From Thermococcus sp. M39 (GTDB lineage Archaea > Methanobacteriota_B > Thermococci > Thermococcales > Thermococcaceae): a stretch of DNA of 64,000 bases. Shown in pieces: positions 1-8,277 of this stretch (positions within the stretch are counted from its first letter, which is position 1; each line of letters opens with the position of its first letter). The position numbers and the translations under genes were made by a program. The notes below the pieces were generated by a model. It was not told the DNA's origin, did no database searches, and saw only the letters and a program-made list of their open reading frames with translations. The DNA lies in the NCBI RefSeq assembly GCF_012027325.1, contig NZ_SNUG01000003.1, positions 62,001-126,000 of the forward strand. Direction: 5' to 3'.

Positions 1-1
1 T

Positions 2-751
2 ACAGCAACATGGCTAGCTAATATGGGTCTTAAAGTGGGATTCATAGGAGCTGTAGGAAAAGACGAAATTGGAGAGGCTCATATAAACTTCTTCAAAAAG
101 ATTGGTGTTGATGTAAAAGGCATAAAAATCGTTGATGTCCCCTCAGGTGTTGCCGTGGCAATAATAAAAGGCGAAGACAAGAGAATCGTGAAGTATTTAG
201 GAGCCAACGCATACAGAGAGCTTGATTTTGAATATTTAGCTAAGACAAGACACATCCATCTTTCATCAAATCCAAAAAAGCTCATCATTGATGCAGTGAA
301 CTTTGCCTATGAGCATGGAATTACGATCTCACTTGACATTGGAGAAGCAAAAATCCCAGATGAAATTGAAGGGAAGATAACATATCTGCTCATGAATGAG
401 GACGAATTTAAGAGGAAATTTGGAAGCTTGGAGAAGATTACGGAGGTTAAAGCAAAAAACGTAATTATAACGCTGAATGGCGGCGGTGCTTTAGTAAGAG
501 ATGAAAACGGGGAAGTATTTGAGATCAGAGGGCTTAGTGCAGAAGTCGTTGATTCTACAGGTGCAGGGGATTCCTTCGATGCTGGACTCATTTACGGAGT
601 CCTCAAAGGCTGGAGTTTGAGAGATGCCGCAAAGCTCGGAATGCTTCTGGCTTATCTCACTGTCCAGAAAGTTGGTGCAAGGAGTGCCGTGGTTCCTCTT
701 GAAGAGATAAAGAAGAAAGCGGAAGAACTAGAACTCAACCTGCCTTTCTAA
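2..751 (+). CDS. PfkB/ribokinase-family sugar or nucleoside kinase, 5' truncated by window
   Basis: ATP- or ADP-dependent kinase of the ribokinase superfamily, probably phosphorylating a sugar or nucleoside in the cytoplasm. The reading frame is open to the window edge: seven codons before the first ATG (position 23) read TATWLAN, the end of the family's first signature (GGSAANTATWLA type), so the true start lies outside the window. The second PfkB signature, with the catalytic Asp in GAGD, is at about nt 557-580 ([12 protein letters not shown]). A NEDEF segment near nt 393 fits the family's NxxE metal site. The stop overlaps by 4 nt the stop of the convergent ABC permease gene. The substrate cannot be told from sequence alone. 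Confidence 0.85.
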   Translation, partial: TATWLANMGLKVGFIGAVGKDEIGEAHINFFKKIGVDVKGIKIVDVPSGVAVAIIKGEDKRIVKYLGANAYRELDFEYLAKTRHIHLSSNPKKLIIDAVNFAYEHGITISLDIGEAKIPDEIEGKITYLLMNEDEFKRKFGSLEKITEVKAKNVIITLNGGGALVRDENGEVFEIRGLSAEVVDSTGAGDSFDAGLIYGVLKGWSLRDAAKLGMLLAYLTVQKVGARSAVVPLEEIKKKAEELELNLPF

Positions 752-1569
752 TAGCTCTTTAACCCAACTATTTTTGCCTGCTTTTCACTCCATTTATACG
801 CGAGATAGCCAAGCAGAGCATATAGTGTTGAGATAAAGACGAGATATGTTATTTCATTAATTGAGTTTAAATATCCAAAAGCAACAACCTTCCTTACTGC
901 TTCACTCGTTGGAGCATACGGCATTGCTTGGGCTAGGAGCTGTAGAGGCTTTGGAAGGATTTTTACTGGATACATTGCTCCACTCAAGGCAAAAACGAGC
1001 ATTTCTAAGATGTTTATGAACGGCCCAGGGTCTTTTAAGTAAAGCACAATTCCCGCAGCAGTCATTCCAAGGCCAATCATTCCTACAGTCCCAAGGAGAA
1101 GGACTGGTAGGCCCTTAAGAAAACCAACCAAATCTATGTGAACGCCAAACACGATAACAAAGAGCGGAATGTAGACTGCCATATAAACGAACGACAGAAA
1201 AATTCTGACTAAAACGTTACCCAGAAAGAACGTTATCCTCCTCATTGGAGCCGCAAAAGAGTATTCAAGAGTTCCAGCGTAGAGTTCATCAACAATGCTC
1301 CACACAAAGCCGCCCATGAAAGTTAGGCCAAAGCCAAGAACCATGAAGCCAAGCACTGCAAAGGTCAAATAGTCAGAATAGCCCGTCATCTGCTGCAGAG
1401 CAGGTGAGTTTCTCTGTCCTGTTAAGCCAATTCCTATGAGCAAAGCCTGTCCCACGAAGAAGAAGCCGAGCATTATATCGCTGATCATCCAAAGCTTGTA
1501 GCTCAAAAAGATTCGCCAGCTCTTCGCTGCCACTCCATAGAGCGCTCTCAGCTCTTCAGTAACCGCCAT
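748..1569 (-). CDS. ABC-2 type transporter permease
   Basis: Integral membrane permease of 273 residues with about six hydrophobic segments, of the ABC-2 (export) family. It is the last of three overlapping minus-strand genes (ATPase, permease, permease), so it very likely forms a heteromeric exporter with the next gene upstream, whose 3' end it overlaps by 14 nt. An [17 protein letters not shown] segment after the second membrane segment is typical of ABC-2 permeases, and the paralogous permease has the matching ELQRGTFETNIAAPIR. The start ATG has a GGTGATGG sequence just upstream. Substrate unknown: drugs, lipids or polysaccharide are all possible for this family. Confidence 0.85.
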   Translation of the reverse strand: MAVTEELRALYGVAAKSWRIFLSYKLWMISDIMLGFFFVGQALLIGIGLTGQRNSPALQQMTGYSDYLTFAVLGFMVLGFGLTFMGGFVWSIVDELYAGTLEYSFAAPMRRITFFLGNVLVRIFLSFVYMAVYIPLFVIVFGVHIDLVGFLKGLPVLLLGTVGMIGLGMTAAGIVLYLKDPGPFINILEMLVFALSGAMYPVKILPKPLQLLAQAMPYAPTSEAVRKVVAFGYLNSINEITYLVFISTLYALLGYLAYKWSEKQAKIVGLKSY

Positions 1570-2359
1570 AACCCATCACCCTCGTTATTCTCTCGGCCCA
1601 CCTAAAGAGAGCATAGCCAACCAGCCAGTAAACAAGAACTAGAAGGAGAAGCCAAGTTATTGATGGAGCAATTTCAGCATAGGTCTTTCCAATAAAAATG
1701 CCTCTAATGGCAGTTATTGAATGAGTCAAAGGAAGAACCTTTGAGAATTCTATTATTGCTTTAGGCATTACATTGAGTGGGAAGAAGACTCCAGAGAAGA
1801 AGAGCATCGCAAATTCAAAGATTTGGGCAAAAGGTCCTATGTGCTTAAGCATCATGACCAACCCAGCGAAAATGAAGCCGAAGCCTAAGAAAGCTAGGAA
1901 AGACAGCAGTAAGATTGGCAGAGACTTCAGCAGAATAGAGAATGTTAAAGAAATGTCAAAAATTAAAACTCCAAATGCAAAGACTATCATCATCAAAACC
2001 GAATCCATGAGGAGCCAGCTCAAAGCTAAGCCAAGTAGAAGCTCAGTAATTCTTATTGGAGCTGCTATGTTGGTTTCAAAAGTTCCTCTCTGGAGTTCTC
2101 TCCTAATTCCCCAAACGTAAGCCTCCATTGGAGAGACAGACAACCACCACAAAACGTATCCTACAAGTGCATAAGTTGGGTAGTCTCCAATTCCAGTTGA
2201 AGATGCTAAAAGCTGAGAATACCTCCCCCCAAGAACTGCCTGCCCAAAGAACACAAACTGGAGGAGAAAGACAATACCAATTAAAACCGCGCTAAAAACC
2301 CTCAACGGATAGCGGAAGAACATTCTAAGCTCTTTTTCGATTATAGCCCCGAGAGGCAT
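1556..2359 (-). CDS. ABC-2 type transporter permease
   Basis: Second ABC-2 permease (about 267 residues, about six membrane segments), paralogous to the downstream gene. I place the start at the ATG at 2359 rather than the in-frame TTG at 2365: a GAGGGAT sequence lies at the right distance before the ATG, and the upstream ATPase gene ends at 2362. A cytoplasmic ELQRGTFETNIAAPIR motif sits between the early membrane helices and probably contacts the ATPase coupling groove. Translation is coupled at both ends by overlaps. Substrate unknown. Confidence 0.83.
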   Translation of the reverse strand: MPLGAIIEKELRMFFRYPLRVFSAVLIGIVFLLQFVFFGQAVLGGRYSQLLASSTGIGDYPTYALVGYVLWWLSVSPMEAYVWGIRRELQRGTFETNIAAPIRITELLLGLALSWLLMDSVLMMIVFAFGVLIFDISLTFSILLKSLPILLLSFLAFLGFGFIFAGLVMMLKHIGPFAQIFEFAMLFFSGVFFPLNVMPKAIIEFSKVLPLTHSITAIRGIFIGKTYAEIAPSITWLLLLVLVYWLVGYALFRWAERITRVMGYGGY

Positions 2360-2361
2360 TT

Positions 2362-3336
2362 TCAATCCCTCAGCGCTCTGCCTGTAAGTTTTATGAAAAC
2401 ATCCTCAAGAGTTGGCTCCTTCTGCTCAACGCTTAAAATTCTCGCACCGCTCTTTACTAAAAGCTCAACAACTTTTGGCAAATCCTCTTCATTAATTTGA
2501 CCTCTAAGCATTGTTATTCCTCTCTCGACATCTTCCTTTATGACAGCAAGCTTCCAAGGAAGATCCTTCAGCTTTTGAGCTGAAAACTCTTTGACCTTTA
2601 TTTCAACAACATCCTCTCCTCTTACAAGCTTTTTCAAGCCTTCTGGAGTGTCGAGAGCAATTATTTTTCCATGATCAATTATTGCAATTCTATCACAGAG
2701 CTCTTCAGCCTCCGCCATGTAGTGGGTTGTCAAGAGAACAGTCTTTTTCTGCTCGTCAACAAGCTTTCTTATGAATTCTCGCACAAAGATTGCACTTTGA
2801 ACATCAAGTCCCAAAGTAGGCTCGTCAAGAAAGAGAACTTCAGGGTCATTTATTAGAGCTTTTGCTATAGCTAGCCTTTGTTTCATTCCTCGAGAGTAGT
2901 TCATTACCAAATCATCTTTCCTCTCCCACAACCCAACGAGCTTCAAAAGACTTTCAATTCGCTCATTCTCCTCGCTCTTGGGGACATAGTAAATCCTTGC
3001 AAAATATTTCAAGTTCTCATATGCTGATAAGCGCCAGTAAAGAGTTCTCTCTCCTTCAGCAACCAAATTAATCCTTTTCCTAATCTCTCTCGCATCTTTT
3101 CTAATATCATATCCGAGAATTTTTGCTGTCCCTCCACTTGGCTCCAGCAGAGTTGTAAGCATTTTAATTGTAGTTGTTTTTCCAGCTCCATTGGGCCCTA
3201 AAAGTCCAAAGAGTTCCCCTCTTTTGACTTTAAAGCTAATCCCCTTAACAGCTTCAATCCATTCAACTTTTCTAAAGGGCAATGGAATTTTCTTGGGATA
3301 GCTTTTTCTGAGTTCACTGACCTCAATTGCATACAT
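2362..3336 (-). CDS. ABC-2 exporter ATP-binding protein (DrrA/NatA-like)
   Basis: Cytoplasmic ATPase that powers the two permeases downstream. Motifs in order: Walker A GPNGAGKTTT, signature YSRGMKQRL, Walker B LFLDEPTLGLD and the H-loop TTHYMAEAE. The C-terminal third (VEIKVKEF... LEDVFIKLTGR) matches the accessory domain common in DrrA-type ATPases. An in-frame ATG exists at 3390, but an AAGGTGAG site at 3341-3348 sits 4 nt before the ATG at 3336, which begins MYAIEVSELRKSYPKK, the normal N-terminus for this family; I use 3336 (324 residues). First gene of a three-gene operon. Confidence 0.9.
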   Translation of the reverse strand: MYAIEVSELRKSYPKKIPLPFRKVEWIEAVKGISFKVKRGELFGLLGPNGAGKTTTIKMLTTLLEPSGGTAKILGYDIRKDAREIRKRINLVAEGERTLYWRLSAYENLKYFARIYYVPKSEENERIESLLKLVGLWERKDDLVMNYSRGMKQRLAIAKALINDPEVLFLDEPTLGLDVQSAIFVREFIRKLVDEQKKTVLLTTHYMAEAEELCDRIAIIDHGKIIALDTPEGLKKLVRGEDVVEIKVKEFSAQKLKDLPWKLAVIKEDVERGITMLRGQINEEDLPKVVELLVKSGARILSVEQKEPTLEDVFIKLTGRALRD

Positions 3337-3488
3337 TTTACTCACCTTAATCTTATAACTCTGCTCAAACGATATAAAGTTAGTGCTCACAACTTTTAAA
3401 AGGAGTTCATAAGAAGAAATACTTAAAAATCAAGAGGCTAAAAGATTTAGAATGACCAAAAATTCTCAGCATTCCGGAGGTGGCTTCA

Positions 3489-3770
3489 TTGGAAATCATA
3501 GTTGAGAAGTTTAAGCCGAAGATAACAAGACCTTTCAAGAGGAAAAATGAGTACTGGGTCAAGCTCATCGATGAGAGCGGCGAGTATATTATGAAGTTTA
3601 AAAGCCCATTGGAGGCAGAAGATGCAGTTTATGGTCTACTAGATTTGCAAGTTTATGGAGGTAAAGTGAAGCTCAAACTTAGGGAAGGCAACGTTATTGA
3701 GGACATCGAGATTTTGGAGCTTTACAAGCCTTCAGCAAAAGAGCTTGTTGATGAGTACTTTACCGACTAA
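3489..3770 (+). CDS. Small conserved hypothetical protein
   Basis: About 93 residues, charged and soluble, no membrane segment. I do not recognise a named domain; predicted alternating beta/alpha content (YWVKLIDESGEYIMKF, then EAEDAVYGLLDL). The start is decided by the ribosome binding site: GGAGGTG at 3476-3482 contains a possible GTG (3480), but the right spacing (6 nt) leads to the TTG at 3489, giving an N-terminus LEIIVEKFKPK. It stands alone between the divergent ABC operon and the tfe promoter. Confidence 0.6.
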   Translation: MEIIVEKFKPKITRPFKRKNEYWVKLIDESGEYIMKFKSPLEAEDAVYGLLDLQVYGGKVKLKLREGNVIEDIEILELYKPSAKELVDEYFTD

Positions 3771-3798
3771 CTTCTTTAATCTCAATTTTAATGTCCAT

Positions 3799-3842
3799 TG
3801 ATGTACATCATTAATCTGATTCTAACAAAAACATATATATAT
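3799..3842 (+). promoter_or_regulatory. tfe promoter with upstream palindrome
   Basis: A perfect 12-nt palindrome TGATGTACATCA lies at 3799-3810, followed by an AT-only TATA element (acatatatatat) at about 3828-3839. Transcription would begin near 3862 and the tfe ATG is at 3924, leaving a leader with a GGGAGGT ribosome binding site. The palindrome is suitably placed upstream of the TATA box to bind a dimeric regulator, but this role is inferred. Confidence 0.45.
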
Positions 3843-3923
3843 CATGGTTGACATAGTAAAGTACTGAGAGACCTTCGCCAACGCTAAATTTTGCTAAAAT
3901 TGGATGATAGGGAGGTCTTTTTC

Positions 3924-4439
3924 ATGCCAAGACGAAAGAACAAGGAGCTCATAGAACTTGCAATGGACATTGGAGGAGAAGAAGCTGTTGAAGTAATTAA
4001 GGCTCTCGAAAAAAAAGGTGAGGCTACTGATGAAGAACTCGCTGAGATGACGGGTATAAGGGTAAATACCGTTCGCAAAATCCTCTACGCCCTTTATGAT
4101 CATCAGCTTGCAGAGTTCAGAAGGACAAGGGACAAAGAGACCGGCTGGTACTACTATTACTGGCACCTAGAGACCAAGAGATTGCCAGAAATAATAAGAT
4201 CTAGGAAAATGCAAGAACTCAAAAAGCTCAAGCAGATGCTTGAAGAAGAAACGAGTGAAATTTACTATCAGTGTGGAACCCCTGGGCATCCAAAGCTGAC
4301 TTTTGATGAAGCTTTAGAATATGAGTTTCAATGCCCAATTTGCGGCAAAATGCTCCAGCAGTATGACAACACAAAAATTGTAGAGGAGCTCAAAAAGCGA
4401 ATTGCACAGCTTGAAAAGGAATTAGGAATTAAGAAGTGA
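3924..4439 (+). CDS. tfe: Transcription initiation factor E, alpha subunit (TFE)
   Basis: General transcription factor that stimulates promoter opening by RNA polymerase with TBP and TFB. The N-terminal winged helix is at about residues 10-85 ([24 protein letters not shown]), then a coiled linker (about 95-120) and a C-terminal zinc ribbon (about 125-150), then a terminal coil. An in-frame ATG at 3891 is not used, I think: GGGAGGT at 3910-3916 is placed for the ATG at 3924, which gives the usual [12 protein letters not shown] start (171 residues). The ribbon is odd: the first half reads C-G-T-P-G-H instead of CxxC, so metal binding would be Cys/His plus the normal CPIC pair. Followed by the DUF2110 gene. 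Confidence 0.93.
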   Translation: MPRRKNKELIELAMDIGGEEAVEVIKALEKKGEATDEELAEMTGIRVNTVRKILYALYDHQLAEFRRTRDKETGWYYYYWHLETKRLPEIIRSRKMQELKKLKQMLEEETSEIYYQCGTPGHPKLTFDEALEYEFQCPICGKMLQQYDNTKIVEELKKRIAQLEKELGIKK

Positions 4440-4484
4440 GCTCTTTTGTGTTTAATTGATTTATGAACTTCGGGGATGGTGAAG

Positions 4485-5219
4485 ATGAAAGAACTGGTGA
4501 TTTTAGAGAAGATTTATGGAGACAGGAGCGGTTTTGAAAAGCTCAACCGAAAATTGAAGTCGTTAATTGGAGATTTGGAAGTTGAATGGAAGATAGCAAT
4601 TACCCAGAAGCAGTGGGTCAAGATTAGGCTTGAAGGGGAAGATGAAGAAATATCTGCCAACTTAATAAGGGAAGAGTTTGGAGAAGTTCCTTACAAGCTC
4701 AGCAATGTAAAAGAGGGACAAATCTATAAGGGAAGGTTCATTGACTTAGGTAAGGTTGGCTATGGGGTTTACGTTGATATAGGGATATTCTCTCCAACAC
4801 CAAAAGATGCCCTAATTCCGCTCTACTACTTGAAGAGGGAATTTGGGGAAAAGCCTGCGAGGCAGATGATTAGAGAATTTGGATGGATTGACTATCTGCC
4901 CGTTGAGGTTAGAATTGAGAGAGTTGAATTTGGAGCGAGGGAAGTCGAAGCACACTTTACAGAAAAACAGCTGAAGAGAATTAAGTCCTGGATAAGCGAT
5001 GGATATGACAAGCTTTTCATTGTAGGAACAATAAGTGAAAAAGTTGAAGAAGCACTGATAAAAACCGGACATTCAAGGGACGTCAAAAGACTGGAAGAAC
5101 TTGGCCTCATGGAAACCCTCTTGGTTCTAAAAAAAGGAACACAAGCTCCGGGAATAATAAAGGAAATCGGACCATACATAAAGTCTGCGGTAATTGGGGC
5201 AATTAAGTTTGAGCAATGA
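4485..5219 (+). CDS. DUF2110 family protein linked to tfe
   Basis: About 244 residues, soluble. It belongs to the archaeal DUF2110 family. The central part (about 80-105: GQIYKGRFIDLGKVGYGVYVDIG) has the look of an S1/OB-type beta barrel, suggesting nucleic-acid binding, probably RNA. It directly follows tfe with a 45-nt gap, an arrangement I recall from other Thermococcales, which hints at a role near transcription; the function is not known. Two starts are possible, 4476 and 4485; the GGGGAT at 4472-4477 is better spaced for 4485. Its 3' end overlaps the convergent membrane protein gene by 17 nt. Confidence 0.75.
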   Translation: MKELVILEKIYGDRSGFEKLNRKLKSLIGDLEVEWKIAITQKQWVKIRLEGEDEEISANLIREEFGEVPYKLSNVKEGQIYKGRFIDLGKVGYGVYVDIGIFSPTPKDALIPLYYLKREFGEKPARQMIREFGWIDYLPVEVRIERVEFGAREVEAHFTEKQLKRIKSWISDGYDKLFIVGTISEKVEEALIKTGHSRDVKRLEELGLMETLLVLKKGTQAPGIIKEIGPYIKSAVIGAIKFEQ

Positions 5220-6144
5220 TATAAAGCTTTTGAGTTAGCCTAATTGAGAGGGCAGAGCTCACAACAATAAGGGGAGCAAAAAGCATTGGATGAACCGTTA
5301 AAAGCGGAAGATACATAAGTGTTAAGATCAACAGAAACAAAACCTGCCCTCTCATTCTAATTGCTACCTTGAAGTTTGTAGCAAACAAGTACAATATGAG
5401 GACAAGCTGGATAAAGCTTTCTTTTATAAATCTTGTCAGTACATAGAGGCAACTTTTGTCGAATAGTTTTGTAGATATGCTTGTTCCAAAAATCTCTGAG
5501 AGGACTACTATTCCTATTAGAGTCAATCCTATGTAGACATAGTTTCTCTTGTTCCTCTTTGGGAAAGCGATTATAAACGCCAGCGGTATTGCAGAAGCAT
5601 AAAAGTTTAACTCAATGCTAATCACTGTGAAAATAGAAAGCAAAAATGTATCTAAAACTGCCCTGAAAGTTTTTGGAGTATAGGAAAGGTTCATGATTAA
5701 AGCCAATGTTGCAACAAAGAAGAAAAGCACAAAGAAGTTCTTGTCAAAGGTTTTTACAGCTTCTCTAAACGTCGGAGAAGCAAAAGCTAAGCCGTAAATT
5801 AGAAAGCCGAGTTCACGAGAAAGCTTTGGAGCGAGATAAAAGATGAAGCACGACAGAAGGAGTAAAAGAGTAAGGTACACCAATTCAAAAGAGAAAGAAT
5901 CCCAAAAAACCGGCTTTATCACAAACTCATTTGAATTAAAAAACCAGAGAATCGTCATAGAAATCACTAAGAGATAGAGAACAAAGGCTTCAGAACTTTC
6001 TTTGAAGAGGTTGTAAACTAGAAGGAGAAATGCAATCAGCAATACAGCTAAAACGATAATTCGTGCAGTATCCGAATGAAGCTGAATCCATTTAAATGCA
6101 GTTTGAAAAAGCTGGTTGCCCACTTGACTTTGAATAACCACCAC
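5203..6144 (-). CDS. Polytopic membrane protein of unknown function
   Basis: About 313 residues with nine or ten hydrophobic segments, rich in Leu, Phe and Ile, and no motif I recognise. Charged loops are short, as in a transporter or an integral membrane enzyme. The open frame extends up to an ATG at 6207, but that stretch runs through the GC-rich structured RNA candidate and its T-run, so translation probably starts at one of the tandem GTG codons at 6144 or 6141, after a weak GGTAGGA sequence. The start is uncertain. The 3' end overlaps the DUF2110 gene. Confidence 0.6.
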   Translation of the reverse strand: MVVIQSQVGNQLFQTAFKWIQLHSDTARIIVLAVLLIAFLLLVYNLFKESSEAFVLYLLVISMTILWFFNSNEFVIKPVFWDSFSFELVYLTLLLLLSCFIFYLAPKLSRELGFLIYGLAFASPTFREAVKTFDKNFFVLFFFVATLALIMNLSYTPKTFRAVLDTFLLSIFTVISIELNFYASAIPLAFIIAFPKRNKRNYVYIGLTLIGIVVLSEIFGTSISTKLFDKSCLYVLTRFIKESFIQLVLILYLFATNFKVAIRMRGQVLFLLILTLMYLPLLTVHPMLFAPLIVVSSALSIRLTQKLYIIAQT

Positions 6145-6171
6145 CGTCCTACCCTTAGTATCATCATTATT

Positions 6172-6243
6172 AAAAAAGTTATGTAGCCCGGTCCAGCGCG
6201 GCATCACTGTTTCGGGCTCTCCCGACCTCAGCCGCGCATGCTA
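6172..6243 (-). ncRNA. GC-rich structured RNA candidate, possibly an H/ACA-type guide RNA
   Basis: A GC-rich island in an AT-rich intergenic region. Read on the minus strand, GCGCGGC pairs perfectly with GCCGCGC seven bases long. Inside this stem is a second hairpin, TCGGG-agag-CCCGA. The two are joined by UGAGG on one side and GUGAU on the other, which could give the tandem G-A pairs of a kink-turn (the L7Ae site). The 3' side ends ...GGGCTACAT and then T6 (6172-6177), fitting transcription of this strand and an ACA box. The lower stem expected for a canonical H/ACA RNA is weak (AGC/GCU), so the class is uncertain. AT-rich hyperthermophile genomes are known to betray RNA genes by GC content. 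Confidence 0.55.
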
Positions 6244-6274
6244 TTAAAACATAAAGGGGAAGAAAATTTAAGCT

Positions 6275-7153
6275 TTACTCCTCTTTTTTCATCTCTTCAA
6301 GCTTCTTCACGAGTTTTTGAGTAATCTCCATAAATGCCTTGGCAGCTGGAGTATCTTCATATAGAACGATTGGAATTCCCAAATCACTTGCTTCCCTTGC
6401 CTTTAAGTCAATCGGTATTTTTCCAAGAAATTCAACGCCTTCTTTTTTGGCAAGCTTTTCCCCACCGCCTTCACCAAAGAGGTCAATCTTGTTTCCACAG
6501 TGGGGGCAAAGGAGATAGCTCATGTTCTCAACAACAGCAATGTATGGCACTTCCATCTGCTTCATCATGTTTACAGCCTTCCCCGTATCTAGCAGAGCAA
6601 CCTCTTGAGGTGTTGTAACAACGATAGCAGCATCAAGCTGAATAGTCTGAACTACTGTTAGGATTTGGTCCCCAGTTCCTGGTGGAAAGTCAATTATCAT
6701 AAAGTCAAGCTCACCCCACTTCACATCACCCAAAAGCTGCTTGAGTGCTTTTGTAACAAGTGGACCCCTCCAAATGATTGGCTGATCTTCCGGAACCATC
6801 ATGCCCATGCTCATGACTTTAATTGGTGTCACTTGACCCATAAAATCAGCTGTTGGTGGAATCATTTCGAAGTGGTCATCCACTTTTTCAGCCAAGATTT
6901 CAGCCTTCTCAACGCCGAGCATTTTAGCTATGTTTGGGCCATGAACGTCAGCATCTAAAACACCTACAGAATAACCAAGCTTAGCTAAAGCTGCTGCCAA
7001 ATTAACAGCTACCGTTGATTTACCAACACCACCTTTACCACTGAGAACAGCTATCTTGTACTTCCACTTCTTTTCCTTCTCCTTAATCCTCTGGGTTAAC
7101 GGGTCAACACCCAACCCAGGCACATTAAATGAGGGAGGAGTTTTTATTGTCAT
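6275..7153 (-). CDS. Mrp/NBP35-family iron-sulfur carrier ATPase
   Basis: ParA/MinD-superfamily ATPase that in other organisms carries and transfers Fe-S clusters to apoproteins. Deviant Walker A (SGKGGVGKST) at about residue 38, the DADVHGPN motif just after, and a CPHC motif at about 218-221 where the bridging Fe-S cluster of the dimer would bind. About 292 residues. GAGGTGA is spaced 5 nt from the ATG at 7153, so I use this rather than the GTG at 7162. It lies just downstream of the POR/VOR operon, whose enzymes need many [4Fe-4S] clusters, which is suggestive but not proof of a link. Confidence 0.9.
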   Translation of the reverse strand: MTIKTPPSFNVPGLGVDPLTQRIKEKEKKWKYKIAVLSGKGGVGKSTVAVNLAAALAKLGYSVGVLDADVHGPNIAKMLGVEKAEILAEKVDDHFEMIPPTADFMGQVTPIKVMSMGMMVPEDQPIIWRGPLVTKALKQLLGDVKWGELDFMIIDFPPGTGDQILTVVQTIQLDAAIVVTTPQEVALLDTGKAVNMMKQMEVPYIAVVENMSYLLCPHCGNKIDLFGEGGGEKLAKKEGVEFLGKIPIDLKAREASDLGIPIVLYEDTPAAKAFMEITQKLVKKLEEMKKEE

Positions 7154-7319
7154 CTTCATCACCTCTTCAATTGCTGAAATTAGATTATCCTAACAACTTA
7201 TAAGCTTTGTCATAAATAAATGCACTGTTGGACAAAAATGTGTAATCAAAAAACCTAGAGTTCAGAGTGCCAGGGAAAATAACAACATCATAAGGAATAA
7301 AAACTTAAGAAGAAAAGAA

Positions 7320-8267
7320 TCAAGGAAGCTCAACTTCTTTTCCAAGAACTCTCCACATTGCTTTAATCTGCTCCTTGAGTTCTTGTATTGCCTCTGGTCT
7401 CTTGAATAAGTGCTTGAATCTTCCCTGGAGCTTGAGATACTCTTCAATTGGCTTCTTGAACTTTCCATCCTTGGGGAATCTCTGGAACTTGATGTTTCTT
7501 ATGTCTCCATTCTCGATTTCAAAGAGTGGCCAGACACCTGTCTCAATTGCTAATTTTGCAACTTCAACTGTCTTCTCTGGTGGAATACGCCATCCTGGGA
7601 CACATGGACCATGTATCTGGAGGAATGCCGGACCATCAACCAATGCTGCCTTCTTAACTTTTCTATAGAGGTCGTATGGGTCTGCAATGCTTGCTGTTGC
7701 GACGTATGGAATCATGTGTGCTGCCGCTATTAGAGCGACCCACTTCTTCGGCTTGTCCTCACCTATTGAGTACTTTCCAGGTGGTGAGGTTGTTGTCCAT
7801 GCTCCGTATGGTGTTGATGATGACCTCTGAATACCAGTATTCATGTAAGCCTCATTGTCATACATGATGTAAACAACGTTGTGTCTTCTCTCGAGCATTC
7901 CAGAGAGTGCTTGTAATCCTATATCAGCTGTACCACCATCTCCAGCAAATGCTAAGATCTTGCCCTTGTAACCGAGCTTCTTCCATGCTGCTTCAATTCC
8001 ACTTGCAACAGCGGCAGCGTTTTCGAATGCCACATGAACCCATGGAGCCTTCCAAGCTGTGTATGGGAAGACTGCGGAGACAACTTCCATACATCCAGTT
8101 GCGTGAGCTATTGCAAAAGCATTTGGATCGCCGTACTTCTCTTCCATAGCTTCGCTAAATGCTTTAGTAGCTAAGCGCATGATTATTGCACATCCACATC
8201 CAGCACATGCAGCGTGACCAGGTGCCCGGTACTCGCGAGTTGTGATAGGGGGTTTTCTTACAGCCAT
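7320..8267 (-). CDS. porB: Pyruvate:ferredoxin oxidoreductase, beta subunit
   Basis: Thiamine-diphosphate-binding subunit of pyruvate:ferredoxin oxidoreductase, which turns pyruvate and CoA into acetyl-CoA, CO2 and reduced ferredoxin. The first Cys pair (CAGCGC, about residues 21-26) and later Cys residues bind the proximal [4Fe-4S] cluster; GDGGTADIG at about 106 is the diphosphate/Mg motif. 315 residues from the ATG at 8267, chosen by GAGGTGA 5 nt upstream; begins [10 protein letters not shown]. Last gene of the seven-gene operon. A 77-nt stretch is identical to vorB (see findings). Confidence 0.95.
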   Translation of the reverse strand: MAVRKPPITTREYRAPGHAACAGCGCAIIMRLATKAFSEAMEEKYGDPNAFAIAHATGCMEVVSAVFPYTAWKAPWVHVAFENAAAVASGIEAAWKKLGYKGKILAFAGDGGTADIGLQALSGMLERRHNVVYIMYDNEAYMNTGIQRSSSTPYGAWTTTSPPGKYSIGEDKPKKWVALIAAAHMIPYVATASIADPYDLYRKVKKAALVDGPAFLQIHGPCVPGWRIPPEKTVEVAKLAIETGVWPLFEIENGDIRNIKFQRFPKDGKFKKPIEEYLKLQGRFKHLFKRPEAIQELKEQIKAMWRVLGKEVELP

Positions 8268-8277
8268 TTTAATCACC

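Noticed and set aside
1773-2120. Plus-strand frame opposite the ABC-2 permease
   Set aside because: Lys/Ser-rich shadow of the membrane-protein gene; no ribosome binding site, no family.
3799-3816. C/D box RNA suggested by TTGATGT and CTGA upstream of tfe
   Set aside because: The two boxes are only about 10 nt apart, there is no second pair and no terminal stem; the palindrome explains the sequence better.
6172-6243. Degenerate tRNA on the plus strand
   Set aside because: GTAGCCCGGTCCAGCG looks like a D arm, but no anticodon loop of seven bases, T arm or acceptor stem can be formed; the kink-turn-like bases and the T-run favour the minus strand.
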